Source: Gari tellinella | Lineage: Eukaryota; Mollusca; Bivalvia; Cardiida; Psammobiidae | NCBI GenBank assembly: GCA_922989275.2 | Contig: OV277871.1 | Span: forward strand, 59,293,848 to 59,357,847 | Direction of reading: 5' to 3' | DNA: 64,000 nucleotides | Shown: piece after piece, positions 38,966-48,954 of the stretch | How positions within the stretch are numbered: position 1 is the first letter of the stretch | Layout of the letters: every line of letters starts with the position of its first letter | Position numbers and translations under genes: made by a program | Notes under the pieces: generated by a model | Databases searched by the model: none | Told to the model about the DNA's origin: nothing | The model's input: only the letters and a program-made list of their open reading frames with translations

Positions 38966-39418
38966 GTTTTTAAAAATGTTAAACCCTTTTAATACAGGTT
39001 TGGTGCATTATGCTAGCGCTTATTTTCATTTAAACGGTAAAAACAGTGACATCTTCTCAACAAAACATAATGCCGATATTGAGTCATATATCTTAGATTA
39101 TTATCTAATGCTCTATATAACTTGTAATTTGTTTTTGTACTGGAACAGTTTTAACTGTTTAACTCTATGATAAACTATTTCATGCGCGAAGACAATGTAC
39201 AGAAAGTTTAGAATAAGTCTGATCATTGCGAATGATATTTGAAGAACCGGTATTTCCTTATGGTAATTTGGTTGGTACCAGGCGAATGTTTAACACATTG
39301 TTTCATATATTTTTTATTAATACGAAAATATCTCTTATTTATGTAGACGACTTCAAGTTGATCTCAATAGATCTAGATAATTATATTTTCTGATAGGAAT
39401 ACATTAAGTAATAAAATG

Positions 39419-39587
39419 GTTATTTCACGTGTGTTTGGGGAGAAGTCAAAACTATTGCCCTTCGTTATCAGAGAATTCATTTTGAACTGTTGCCCGAAGC
39501 CTATCGAGCTTGGGAAACAGTTCAAAAGTCTTCCCTGATACCTCGGGACAATAGTTTTGACTATTCTCCAAATACTCGTGAAATAAC
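39419..39587. mobile_element. Palindromic MITE
   Basis: GTTATTTCACGTGTGTTTGG / CCAAATACTCGTGAAATAAC with inner arms AGTCAAAACTATTGCCC / GGGACAATAGTTTTGACT. Confidence 0.7.
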
Positions 39588-39810
39588 TTTATACTGTAAT
39601 TGATGTTATAAATCTAACCGTATAGGTACATAGGACATGACCGTGACAATTAAATAAACACAAAGATAGCTAAAACATCTTAAGTTAACAGTATTTACTT
39701 CCCATTAATAATACAAAACCCATGCTACAAATTGTCTACACCGAATATACTTGATCAATATCATAAATGTCAATACAAGAATAATTAAATATTAAGTACA
39801 TGTACTTCAC

Positions 39811-39893
39811 TACCATGACGTCGGCATTCACTGCCATGACGTCGGCATTCACTGCCATGACGTCATCATTCGCCGCCATGACTTCGATGTCTG
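39811..39893 (+). repeat. 21-bp tandem repeat with CRE-like motifs
   Basis: CACTGCCATGACGTCGGCAT-type unit four times; the third has a perfect TGACGTCA. About 0.8 kb downstream of the SMCO3-like copy 1 stop. Confidence 0.8.
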
Positions 39894-39954
39894 CCTTTAT
39901 TCCCTAATTTAAATGTAGGGATTTTTTTGTACTTAAAGAAATATTGAAAAGAGT

Positions 39955-40030
39955 TTCAGACAATTTGAACCCTGACCAGACGCCGTGTTATGCGGCCTCT
40001 GATCAGGGTCCGAAACAGTTTCAACTGTTT
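39955..40030. repeat. GATCAGACGCCG-type hairpin
   Basis: ATTTGAACCCTGACCAGACG and CTGATCAGGGTCCGAAACAG arms. Confidence 0.6.
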
Positions 40031-40149
40031 AAATATAACCAGTGCACTTGGGCAGGAGCTTTTCAATTTTATCTCCCTAACTTGGGGTAAGGCAGTAACT
40101 TGGTTAAAACTGATACTTTTGATGTTGTAAAGTCCGTATATAAAATAGT

Positions 40150-40335
40150 TCTCATAAATAAACTCATTATATTTTATATTTGTTTCAAAATGACAAACAG
40201 CGCAGACCCTGATCAGAGGGTTCCTTAAGAAGCCCTCGAGTCAGGGTGTACATGTATACTCTTTGTAGAACAAGCATACTGGAACACTTTTCGTAATTAA
40301 TGGCTACACTCGTCGACAGGGATGAATGTGCTCAT
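40150..40335 (+). repeat. Family E copy
   Basis: ACAAACAGCGCAGACCCTGA, GAGGGTTCCTTAAGAAGCCC, then ACACTCGTCGACAGGGATG. Confidence 0.6.
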
Positions 40336-40625
40336 ATATGTGATTTGATTTGATTTGTTATGATTTTACGTCGCTTTCAACAGTATTTCAATTATATTGC
40401 GACCTCCAGCTAATTATAGGTGGAGGAAGATCCCAGAATCCCTTTTATGCACTGTTTCAGACACAACTCGGCAACTGGGTAGAACCATCGACCTTCCGCA
40501 TGCCAGCTGGAAGGCATCCCCACATGAAAATTCCGAACGACCAGACTGGGATTCGAACTCACAGCGATGAGGAGCTTAGTGATGTAAGTCTCAGTGACTA
40601 TACCAGTAGGCTACAAATCCCCCCT
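40335..40625 (-). repeat. tRNA-derived SINE, reverse orientation
   Basis: On the minus strand the head is AGCCTACTGGTATAGTCACT (A box) and GTGAGTTCGAATCCCAGTCT (B box), followed by a body ending in GCGACGTAAAATCATAAC and a (CAAAT)n tail. Confidence 0.65.
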
Positions 40626-40691
40626 TTATATGTGATACACATACTTGCTTTATTAAGAGGTCTATAGCGACCGATTTTCTATTTTTGTTTC

Positions 40692-40697
40692 TTTATT
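40692..40697 (-). terminator. Polyadenylation signal AATAAA, SMCO3-like copy 1
   Basis: AATAAA on the minus strand, 27 bases after the stop codon of the 40.7-41.4 kb gene. Confidence 0.55.
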
Positions 40698-40723
40698 TTC
40701 ACAGGTATTCAATTTGATTTTGA

Positions 40724-41407
40724 CTACTCATTTTCCATTTCGCAAAGAATTTCTATTCGGACGCAAGTCTTAGTTATCGTTTTCGTGTATTCGTCAGATG
40801 CAGGTTCAAACTGTTTCAACGCTGCCTCTAGGTCTTGAATAGATTCCTCCAAGTTATCCCTCTCAATGGCGCCTACAATAGCACTTGCTATCGCGTCAAT
40901 AGCAAGAAACACCACTGCCACCACAATGCCTGCAGCTGCACACGCTCTCAACTTGCCAAATTTCTCTACCATCGAGACCAGTACTTTCCCGTTATGAATG
41001 GCGGCGCATACTCCAACACCTGTTATGGTACCAATGCCAGCCATCGTGGCTGCTGTTATCTTCCTCCCTAGCTCAAGTTTCTTTGCGAATGATACCTTTG
41101 TGTTCATAATCTGCCTGTAAAGTTTAGGGTCAAGGTCTTCCTTCAGTTTCTTCTTCTTGTCGGCTAGGTATTTCTGGATTTCTGTTATACGAGAAACAAT
41201 TCTGTCGCAGTTTTCTCCGATGGTTATATCATAATCCACAGTGATTTTTAGAAACGTCTTGCCCGACAAGTGTTCGTGTATAACGTCTATAAGTTCGTTT
41301 GTGGCTTTGAAGTTGCCTTCCATCAGTGTGACAAGTTTTGTATAGAGACGTACGACCATATCACACCGGCCTGGATTTCCAGGAAAAAACAAGTCGGCCA
41401 TAGACAT
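40724..41407 (-). CDS. SMCO3: SMCO3-like protein, copy 1
   Basis: A 227-residue protein similar to vertebrate SMCO3, a small membrane and coiled-coil protein of poorly known function. What is seen: the N-terminal signature MSMADLFFPGNPGR, a helical region with ENCDRIVSRITEIQKYLADK (about 66-84), the block DLDPKLYRQIM (91-101), two hydrophobic stretches (about 117-137 and 155-180), then the charged motif AIERDNLEESIQDLEAALKQ and a Cys-containing tail. The start was set at 41407 because the paralogue begins MSWSDIFYPG; the longer open frame runs back through a splice acceptor (TTTTTCAG/ at 41415-41417). An AATAAA signal lies 27 bp past the stop (40692-40697). The ORF is intact, so it is probably functional. 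The family call comes from recall of SMCO3; a 5' non-coding exon must lie further right. Confidence 0.82.
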   Translation of the reverse strand: MSMADLFFPGNPGRCDMVVRLYTKLVTLMEGNFKATNELIDVIHEHLSGKTFLKITVDYDITIGENCDRIVSRITEIQKYLADKKKKLKEDLDPKLYRQIMNTKVSFAKKLELGRKITAATMAGIGTITGVGVCAAIHNGKVLVSMVEKFGKLRACAAAGIVVAVVFLAIDAIASAIVGAIERDNLEESIQDLEAALKQFEPASDEYTKTITKTCVRIEILCEMENE

Positions 41408-41640
41408 TTTGAATCTGAAAAAGTCATATGACAAATACAGTGGAACAATAAATACAGCTATTCGTATCCCTAGCTGGAATTCGCAAATGGTTACGAAAAT
41501 TATCGAGCACCATGGTCATCCAATTTTCAGTTTAAGTATGTTCCGATCTAAAAATAGATCGGCCAGGTCAGAGAAAAACACTAATACACAGTTATGATAA
41601 GCATGTTGGTAAATGCCGGCACATAAACATGGGTCCGTGT

Positions 41641-41769
41641 TTATAATGCGTTTGAGTTAAGTCTGCAATCGTTCTCAAGCATTTGATTGGTCAGATTTGA
41701 GGCTAGGCTAAACTCTGACCAGTCAGATGCTTGAGAACCCATTCAGACTAAACTCAGACGCATTATAAG
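41641..41769. mobile_element. Palindromic MITE (family G)
   Basis: TTATAATGCGTTTGAGTTAA / AAACTCAGACGCATTATAA; inner arms CTCAAGCATTTGATTGGTCA / TGACCAGTCAGATGCTTGAG. About 230 bp upstream of the SMCO3-like copy 1 acceptor. Confidence 0.72.
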
Positions 41770-41875
41770 CGCTAGGCAAGTTTCCAGATAAGAGTAAATG
41801 AACTTAAGTTTTCCCACAGTTTCTCTTTCATATTTGCAACACACTCTATGGTGTGCCTGTTCATTATTACATATA

Positions 41876-42195
41876 CAGCGCTACCTCTCTACAACTGCCC
41901 TCCCAACAACGACTCCCTCCTAACAACGACGCTTGCCGCTGTTCCCCAAACAAGACAGTGATGTCTATTGCTTATACTGCTGCAAAATCGCCTGCGTAAG
42001 ATTGTCGTCTGCTGTTTTTCTAAAAATATATTATGGACATTTTGACAAGAAAAAGTAATGACGAGTGACAAACAGCTTGATTCCAGATCAGACGCCGCGC
42101 GAATGAAGTCAATTTTCCTCCCTATAACGACTCCCTCTTAACAATGCCTACAGTCTGTGTCTCCCACTGGGTGTCGTTGTAGGGAGGGAGCACGG
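41876..42195. mobile_element. Family B MITE
   Basis: CAGCGCTACCTCTCTACAAC to GTGTCGTTGTAGGGAGGGAG and CACGG, TA on both sides. The hairpin has lost its right arm after AGCTTGATTCCAGATCAGAC. Confidence 0.68.
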
Positions 42196-42302
42196 TATAA
42201 CCTTATAGATACACTTCTTATGAATAGTCACACCATAGGGTTTAATGCAGACATAAAGAGTTTGTTTAATGAAATACAATGTACACCCCTTGTCTAGAGT
42301 CC
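42196..42302 (+). mobile_element. Family D fragment (right half)
   Basis: GAATAGTCACACCATAGGGT TTAATGCAGAC and CCCCTTGTCTAGAGTCCTG; the family B MITE abuts its left side. Confidence 0.5.
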
Positions 42303-42560
42303 TGATGATAAAATAAATTTGATTATTTCTAAACGAATTTCCGAAGCATACGATATTATTGCAGAATAAGAGTTCATTTGGTTGTTTCTGTAGATCATTG
42401 TACATATTCAATCATAATTTATGAATAGGCATGATAAATAAAATTATGATATACCTGTCGATGATTTACAGAAATTTCTCAGTTAGATAGATTTCATATC
42501 GCCACAGTTGATATCATCACTAGTGATTATATCACTTTTGCAGTAACGATATCATTTTTG

Positions 42561-42889
42561 TGACGTCACAATAATGTTTGTGACGTCGCGCTTAAACAAT
42601 TAATTTTGTGTGTTTTTCTGTAAAAACGTCATAAAAATCAATATACATTTTGTAATAAAAAGAATAATCAACTCCTTTGAATATATATGAAAAACGTATC
42701 AACCAAATGGTTTGTTATCTGTCCTGCGGACTCGTGTTTTAACATGGTAACAACCTATTCTTGTTCTATAGTTTTCATATCAATCCAAAGTAATTATTTT
42801 TTTCACATAACTTCCCCTGTTTTCTGTAGCGAACAACGATTACGAATATCCTTATCTAGAACATGTGTGAGATCAAATCGATGACGTCA
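42561..42889 (-). promoter_or_regulatory. Cluster of CRE-like sites upstream of SMCO3-like copy 1
   Basis: Two perfect TGACGTCA sites (42561-42568, 42882-42889) and one TGACGTCG (42581-42588) lie about 1.2-1.5 kb upstream of the coding exon. The octamer is the known CREB/ATF binding site. The region could contain the non-coding first exon or promoter; that is inference from position. Confidence 0.35.
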
Positions 42890-42994
42890 CTATAAGGTCA
42901 CTGTTGCTAAAGGCGTAAATTACGTCTTTCGGATTTAAAAAAAAAAAGCCTATTGCTTTAGAAATAACTTAAAATCGTTTGTTATGTGAGAAAA

Positions 42995-43147
42995 AGAATC
43001 TGTCCCTCGTCGATGTTTAAGACAAGCTGATCTCAAACTCGTCTTGAAAAGAAAAGTTATTAAGCTCGCCAAGGCTCGCTTAATAACATTTCAATTCTAG
43101 ACTCGCTTGAGATCAGCTTGTATTAAACGTCTACTCATGACAGATCC
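42995..43147. mobile_element. Palindromic MITE
   Basis: GAATCTGTCCCTCGTCGATG TTTAA / TTAAACGTCTACTCATGACAG with inner GACAAGCTGATCTCAA / TTGAGATCAGCTTGT and GCTCGCC...GGCTCGC at the centre. Confidence 0.65.
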
Positions 43148-43389
43148 TAAACAAAGGTATGTACCGCTGGTGATCTTATTAACCTTCCGCAGCGAACGAG
43201 TGTGCAATAACAGAAAATAATACATGATCACTCAGTTTTTATGGAATGAGTGGTAATGCTTCACTTCATTTCAAAGTAATTTATGAAAGTTTATAAAACG
43301 TATCAACCTTTCAATTGCCGATATACGAATATTGGTGTAATCTATAAACAATTTTGACATGGATGAGATACCGAATGACCGAGCATTTA

Positions 43390-43580
43390 CAGTCGAACTT
43401 TGATATCTCGAACTCTCTTAACTCGAACTATCCGATAGTTCAACACATGAACTGCATTATTTCATGCTCGGTTAGGTCGAACATACCCAAATTTCAAAGT
43501 TAAAACGTGACTAAGCCACGTTTTAACTTTAAAATACGGATAGGTTCGTTTTAACCGAGTTAAAGATATCTAAGTTCGAC
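43390..43580. mobile_element. Family F MITE
   Basis: CAGTCGAACTTTGATATCTC to AAGATATCTAAGTTCGAC; TA on both sides, last two bases lost. Confidence 0.65.
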
Positions 43581-43937
43581 TAAGGATCCAAACTCATTTA
43601 CAATTATATTAGTACTACGGGACCAGGCAATGTAAAGCTAAAACATTATTAATTTCTGAAAGTATTCAACCATAAAAAAATTTCAGTATTGTACTACAGG
43701 GTAAGTCTTTCTCTGGACAGTTTTATCGTCTGTTTAACCCTCTTACTACCAAATTATCGCCTGCTTGGTAGTATCATCTGCAATATTTTTGAAGTCAGAT
43801 TAAAGGTTATTTTGAAATGTCGATACGAATGTCATCCAAACTGCTTGTAAATTCGCCTTTTGGCACCGCTGGCAGTGAAAGAGTTCAAACCATTAACAAT
43901 TTGTCGCCAAATTTAGATGATTTACAAGAAAGATAAT

Positions 43938-44300
43938 ACTGTCGAACTTCAGTATCTCGAACTCGTTAACGTCGAGATTACCTAACTTCCAGTCTAATTT
44001 CAATAGTTAAAACTCACTAAAGTCGATCATACAGTGGAGAAGACATTATTCTTTCCATTTTAAACACAAACGAAACATAAACTCATTCCAATAAATTGAA
44101 GGAAATGACAACGTTTTGAAATTTATAACTATCTAAGTGGTAAACAGTTTGGAGCCTCTTCAGACGCCGGGAAACCCGGTGTCTGATCTGGTTCCAAACT
44201 ATTTGCAATTGACATTATAGTTTTAGCTTAAACGCGTTTAATGAGAAAGAATATCGTCTTCTCGATTTTATCTTTATTTAGAAGTTAAAACGAAATTATT
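43938..44300. mobile_element. Family F copy broken by a family A MITE
   Basis: Left part ACTGTCGAACTTCAGTATCT to about 44040. Family A follows at 44042-44265 (CAGTGGAGAAGACATTATTC, hairpin CTTCAGACGCCGGGAAACCC). The rest of family F (GAAGTTAAAACG) follows. Confidence 0.55.
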
Positions 44301-44337
44301 TTATGGGTTTTTGTTGTTGTTGTTGTTTTAATTTTTC

Positions 44338-44353
44338 GGGGGGGGGGGGGGGG
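44338..44353 (+). repeat. Poly(G) run
   Basis: A run of about 16 G next to a GTT microsatellite; length may be a sequencing artefact. Confidence 0.85.
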
Positions 44354-44369
44354 TTGGTTGTTTGTTTTT

Positions 44370-44530
44370 AAATTTATTGCAAAATAACAAACAGTGCAAA
44401 CCCTAATTATAGTGTTCTTTAAGAAGCCCTCTGATTTGGGTCAACATTGTTTGCATAAGACACGTTCACTTTTATACATATATATATTTGTAAATGACGA
44501 GTATACTCGTTGCTAGGATCCAGTGTGTTA
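44370..44530 (+). repeat. Family E copy
   Basis: AACAAACAGTGCAAACCCTA, GAAGCCCTCTGATTTGGGTC, ACGAGTATACTCGTTGCTAG. Confidence 0.6.
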
Positions 44531-44826
44531 CGCGAGTAAATTATATCGAAGATGCACTGTGATTTTACAGTATGTGAACTTATGTTCAGTACTCTCATAT
44601 TCTTTGTTTTGAAAATAGTATACTTTACACTTTTCTGTGAATTACGGAAATGAATCTTGTTTTCGCTCTTTCGATGAATTTTAGTCAGACGTGTTAATCA
44701 GAGTAGATCTTTCGCAATAAACTCGTTTGTGAACTACTCTGCATTGCCGTACCCCGAACAGATCTACATTAGACTGTGAATATAAATATCCTACGGGTTA
44801 TTTACGTTTGGTGTCAAATGTAACAT

Positions 44827-45143
44827 GTAACGCGTTCAGTTACCATATCGATGGCCATCGATTGCATCGGAAAACATAACAATTTAACAAAAAAAGCAGC
44901 TTGCATCTAAGCAGCTAAATCTTATCTTTATATGCGGTAAAATTGATGCATTTCAGTTGATTAGTACACTTTTGCGTGTGTTATTCCGATTCGTAATAAA
45001 TCGTTCGTACTCTTGAAAAGTAAATAAACATGTGGGCGCGAAGAGTTTTTTTAAGAGTATTGAAGACCGTTAGATGTCGTACAATAAGGGTTGTTTGCAT
45101 CGGTTATCTTTATTGTTCTCCGATACGGTACTTGAACGTGCTA
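44827..45143. mobile_element. MITE with TAGCGCGTTCAAGTACC ends, copy 1
   Basis: Left TAACGCGTTCAGTTACCATA, right inverted TAGCACGTTCAAGTACCGTA. The interior matches the copy at 63416-63889 in reverse orientation (for example GCAGCTAAATCTTATCTTTA and TTACTTTTCAAGAGTACGAA on the minus strand). Confidence 0.65.
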
Positions 45144-45164
45144 ATGGTGAGAAAAATATGAAGA

Positions 45165-45245
45165 CAAACCGTGCCTCGAATCCGTGACCCTTGCATAATG
45201 GGCAAACGCAGTACAGACTCGCGTACACACCCATTTAACCACATA
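45165..45245 (-). repeat. tRNA-like fragment
   Basis: On the minus strand TGGTTAAATGGGTGTGTACG then GGTCACGGATTCGAGGCACG resembles A and B boxes with a SINE-like arrangement. Confidence 0.4.
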
Positions 45246-45494
45246 CTCAATCGGCTACTATAGCGATGAGTTTATTCGTTATTTAAAAACTGTGTACGTG
45301 TATATGTGATTAGTACGTGTTTGTTTTAATGCAAACCGAGCCCCCTGATCAGGGTTTGCACTGTTTGTTACTTTAAAATATTGTAAACTAACACCCCAAA
45401 TCTTAATAGTGGACCAGACTTTATCGCAAACTGGTATTATCCATCTATAGGTTCATGGGTGAACGAGTTCCCTGTCGCCCTGTGTAGGTGGTTT

Positions 45495-46738
45495 AACCAA
45501 TTATCCCCTTTTACTCCCTTAATTTATTCCCCCACTGAAAGAAATGAAGAAAGTAGTTTAAATTTATACAGTCATGATATAACTCATAAGAAATATTTTA
45601 TTTATCCTAGCAGATGATGAAAATAAAGCAGAATGCAGAATGCAGAAAGCAGAATGCGCATTAAGGCGCATTGTGCTTTTTAGCTCACCTGAGCCTTCGG
45701 CTCAGGGTGGGCTATTGTGATCCCATTCCGTCCGTCGTACGTCCACATTTTCAAACAACATCTTCTCTGAAACCATTGACCCGATTTCAAGCACACTTTA
45801 TCAGAACCTTCAGTGACAAGGACGAACGAAATCTTGTTCAAAGTTTTTGGCTAGAATTATTCCCCTTGCTGTGGGACTAGATTTTCTAACGTGACCGTAT
45901 AGACAACTTTTAATGCATAAGAAAATCTTTAAAAATCTTCTTCTCTAAAATTGTAAGGTCCAGATTTTTAAATATTTACATATAGCTTTGCCTTATGGTC
46001 CTCTACCAACATTGTTCATATTATGACCCCTGGGCTAAAAATGGCCCCGCACTCGGGCTTATCAGTTTTTCATAGGAAAACCTTTAAAATTCTTCATCTC
46101 TGAAACCATAAGGCCCAGATCATGCATATTTGACATGTAGCTTTGCGTTATAGTCCACTACCAAGATTGTTCAAATAAAGACCCCTGGGTCAAAATTGGA
46201 CCCGCCCTGGGCTTATCAGTTTTACATAGCCATATATAGGAAAACCTTTAAAAATCTTCTTCTGTGAAACTGTAAGGCCCAGATCTTTAATATTTGACAT
46301 ATAGCTTTGCCCTATGGTCCTCTACCAAGATTGGTAAAATTATCACCCCGGGCCAAAAATGGCCCCACCCTCGGGCTTATTAGTGTTTCATTGGAAAACC
46401 TTTAAAACTCTAAATCTCTGAAACCGTAAGGACCAGATCATTTATATTTGACATGTAGCTTTGCCTTATGATCCTCTACCAAGATAGTTCAAATTATGAC
46501 CCCTTGATCAAACTTGGCCCTGCCCCGGGGCTTATCAGTTTTATATAGACTTATATAGGAAAACCTTTAAAAATCTTTTATAGCTATATACGTATATCAC
46601 AATATTGTCTTGCCCAGTCAGCTGAGATACAATGTTCTCAGGTGAGCGACTTGTGGACCATGGCCCTTTTGTTCTTTAAGCCTACTTTAAGGTTTCATAT
46701 ATCTTCAATACTAGAAACAGGCTTGGGTTTACGGGTTA
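45495..46738 (+). repeat. Family C copy split by an AGCTCACCTGAG element
   Basis: Left part AACCAATTATCCCCTTTTAC to GCGCATTGTGCTTTT (45680); right part TTCTTTAAGCCTACTTTAAG to AACAGGCTTGGG. Confidence 0.62.
45679..46673 (+). mobile_element. AGCTCACCTGAG...CAGGTGAGC element
   Basis: Left end TTAGCTCACCTGAGCCTTCG, right end CTCAGGTGAGCGACTTGTGG and ATGGCCCTTTTG. Four or five tandem units of about 170 bp with AGCTTTGCCTTATGGTCCTC and CTTATCAGTTTTTCATAGGA inside. Non-coding; widely seen in bivalve genomes. Confidence 0.72.
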
Positions 46739-47079
46739 AATGATTCTCTCTATAACATAAAAATATGTGGGTATATTTCGTACAATGTCCTAAAGTGAGA
46801 TTGATCTTACCAAAACCGTAATAAAGCAAGGTTTTATTCTAGGAAAGGGTAATTGACACATTCCTCGGATGCACAACCAGTATGACATACGTTATGTACT
46901 TGTGGAAATTCATCTGTGTGGTATTGTGGTAAATTTAAAAGTTTGAAATTGATTATAATACGTTATGTACATGTATGTACTTTTATACGCTTGTCTTGAA
47001 ATGATTATATTCCATTTTTGGGTACATGTAACACCAAAGTTTTAATATACCAACTCATTCAACATTATCGACGAGTAAA

Positions 47080-47330
47080 CCCATAACCCCTTAGACTATT
47101 TATTATTTTGAAAATAGGTTACCACTTAAAGTAGCGTGAAAGTAAAGCAAAATGCGCCTTAAGGCGCATTTTGCTTTAATTTCAGTCTGCTTTAAGCTAC
47201 TATCTGCTAGAATAAAGAAACTATTTTCAATCATACATATTTATAATAGTATAAATTGGAACTATTTTCTTCAGTGTAGAAATAAATTAAAGGCGTAAAT
47301 AGGAGTATTTATGAGGTAATGGGTTAATAG
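47080..47330 (+). repeat. Family C copy
   Basis: Palindrome AAGTAAAGCAAAATGCGCCT TAAGGCGCATTTTGCTTTA; ends GAGTATTTATGAGGTAATGG. Confidence 0.7.
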
Positions 47331-47509
47331 AGCAGTAACTGGCTGTTGAGTAAAGTTTGTCGCTGTTTCAAAGAAACGAACAATAAGACCTTGAACTGGA
47401 TATGCTTTTCTTTGCACAATACCTGAGTATGAGGAATGGTAGCATAATAATAATAGGTTACAAAAACGAGGTCGATATTACCAAACCTTGACAACACAAA
47501 TCTTGAGTA

Positions 47510-47750
47510 GAAAAAAGGTTGGAGCCTGATCAGACGCTGGATCTTGCTCCACCCTGTTGGCAATGGAAATTATAGTTTTAGTATATAAATGCGTTTATTG
47601 GGAATGAATAAAATGTCAGTAAAGTTAGCGCAGCGGTCTCGTGCTGTACGAGGATCATACGTATCTCAAGTAGGAAAATGTAAGATTACATATTCGATAT
47701 TACCTTGCTTACCTATTTACCATTATTAACTATATTGTTAAAAATAACTC
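47510..47750. mobile_element. Family A fragment with long shared tail
   Basis: GGAGCCTGATCAGACGCTGG and GATCTTGCTCCACCCTGTTG, then GTTAGCGCAGCGGTCTCGTG and about 140 further bases shared with 11330-11475. Confidence 0.6.
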
Positions 47751-47875
47751 GGACAGTTCAGAAAAATCGGACAATACTTGCTTTATACCGTATAACCCTT
47801 AATGAGATATTAGTATCAGTTCAAAACTGTTCTCGAAAAATTAAATTTTTAAATATCTTTTCAAAATAGGGTCAG

Positions 47876-47925
47876 CGTGTCAAACAGTTTGGATCTTGAT
47901 TAGACGCTGCGTCACGCTGTTTTAA
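47876..47925. repeat. GATCAGACGCCG-type hairpin, left arm only
   Basis: TCAAACAGTTTGGATCTTGA TTAGACGCTGCGTCACGCTG; the right arm is missing. Confidence 0.5.
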
Positions 47926-48244
47926 GTCATACATAGATCATTGGGAATGGAACGTAAGCAATTGCTTATTACGTTCTTCTCCTATAAAAAGTTGTAGTTT
48001 TATGGAAGTGTATACTAGTTATTACTATCATATAAAAGAAAAAGGCGTTGAAGCAAATCGATGTGTTGTACATGTATATGTTTGTACAAAACAGTTCAAG
48101 GCTATGAACTTGTGGTTTTCGTAAATAGTTGACAGGGTGTTCTGTTTAATACTTCTATTCTAGGAACAGCCAAAATCGGTTTATGAGATAACCGTGACAG
48201 AAGCAGAAATCGAAAACTACTTTGGAGTGTAAAATACTATTCGT

Positions 48245-48545
48245 TCATTGGCCCTAACACATTCAACCCTAGTAACGATTATGCTCGTCATTAACAAGCA
48301 GCGTGCATATGTAGAGTACACTTGTCCCATGCATACAGTGAATGTAGTGATCAGAGAGATGGTACAGGAGCACTCTGATCTAGGTCTAAGGTTACAAAGC
48401 GCTTGAGATGAGTCTGAGTTTGTTCTCAATCATTTGCTTGGTCAGATTTCAAATGTTTGAGAACAACTTTGGACTCAGTTCAAACGCTTTATAATCTCGA
48501 ACCCAGGATCTACACTGTTTGAAATACTGTTTAAAATGGGTTAGA
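48245..48545 (-). repeat. Family E copy split by a palindromic MITE
   Basis: On the minus strand the family E phrases run CAGTGTAGATCC ... AGAGTGCTCCTGTACC and GAGCATAATCGTTACTAGGG. The MITE at 48388-48505 interrupts one hairpin arm. Confidence 0.6.
48388..48505. mobile_element. Palindromic MITE (family G), nested
   Basis: AGGTTACAAAGCGCTTGAGA / AAACGCTTTATAATCTC, inner TTCTCAATCATTTGCTTGGT / CAAATGTTTGAGAAC. Confidence 0.62.
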
Positions 48546-48954
48546 CCTGCCTGGACATTGAAATTGTACATTAAAACAAATTACGGGTAGTAGTTTCACT
48601 GGTACACAGCTCAGTCACACCGGATTTTGGATTTTGAACGAACATTCTCATAAAATATGTAACGGAACGGTTAGGAAAGTGTCACGAACTGTATCCGAAC
48701 GAATGCCAAAGAAAAACAGACCATGTGGAATCGACGAAATAATCAGGGTTACAATTTTGTATCCCTTATTGTTGATACAATTATAAAAATGATACTAGCT
48801 ATGTACTCAACAATTGTCATATCAATCGTGTTCTATCGGTAAAACTTTTTTCTATGGGTATTCTTTGAAGGGGTTTAGAAAATAAGAATACTTTAACCAA
48901 GAAGTATGTTTTAATTAATATAATATATATTTTAATATATTGTACATATCAGTC

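Noticed and set aside
38676..39170. 164-residue plus-strand protein
   Set aside because: It lies opposite a LINE relic and over a diverged MITE hairpin; no domain or coding bias seen.
41408..41434. Upstream in-frame ATG as start of SMCO3-like copy 1
   Set aside because: A 3' splice site lies between it and the conserved MS(M/W)xDxFxPG start; the same arrangement is seen in the paralogue at 50.2 kb.
44338..44353. Poly(G) run as a G-quadruplex regulatory site
   Set aside because: A single homopolymer next to a microsatellite is better explained by slippage or sequencing error.
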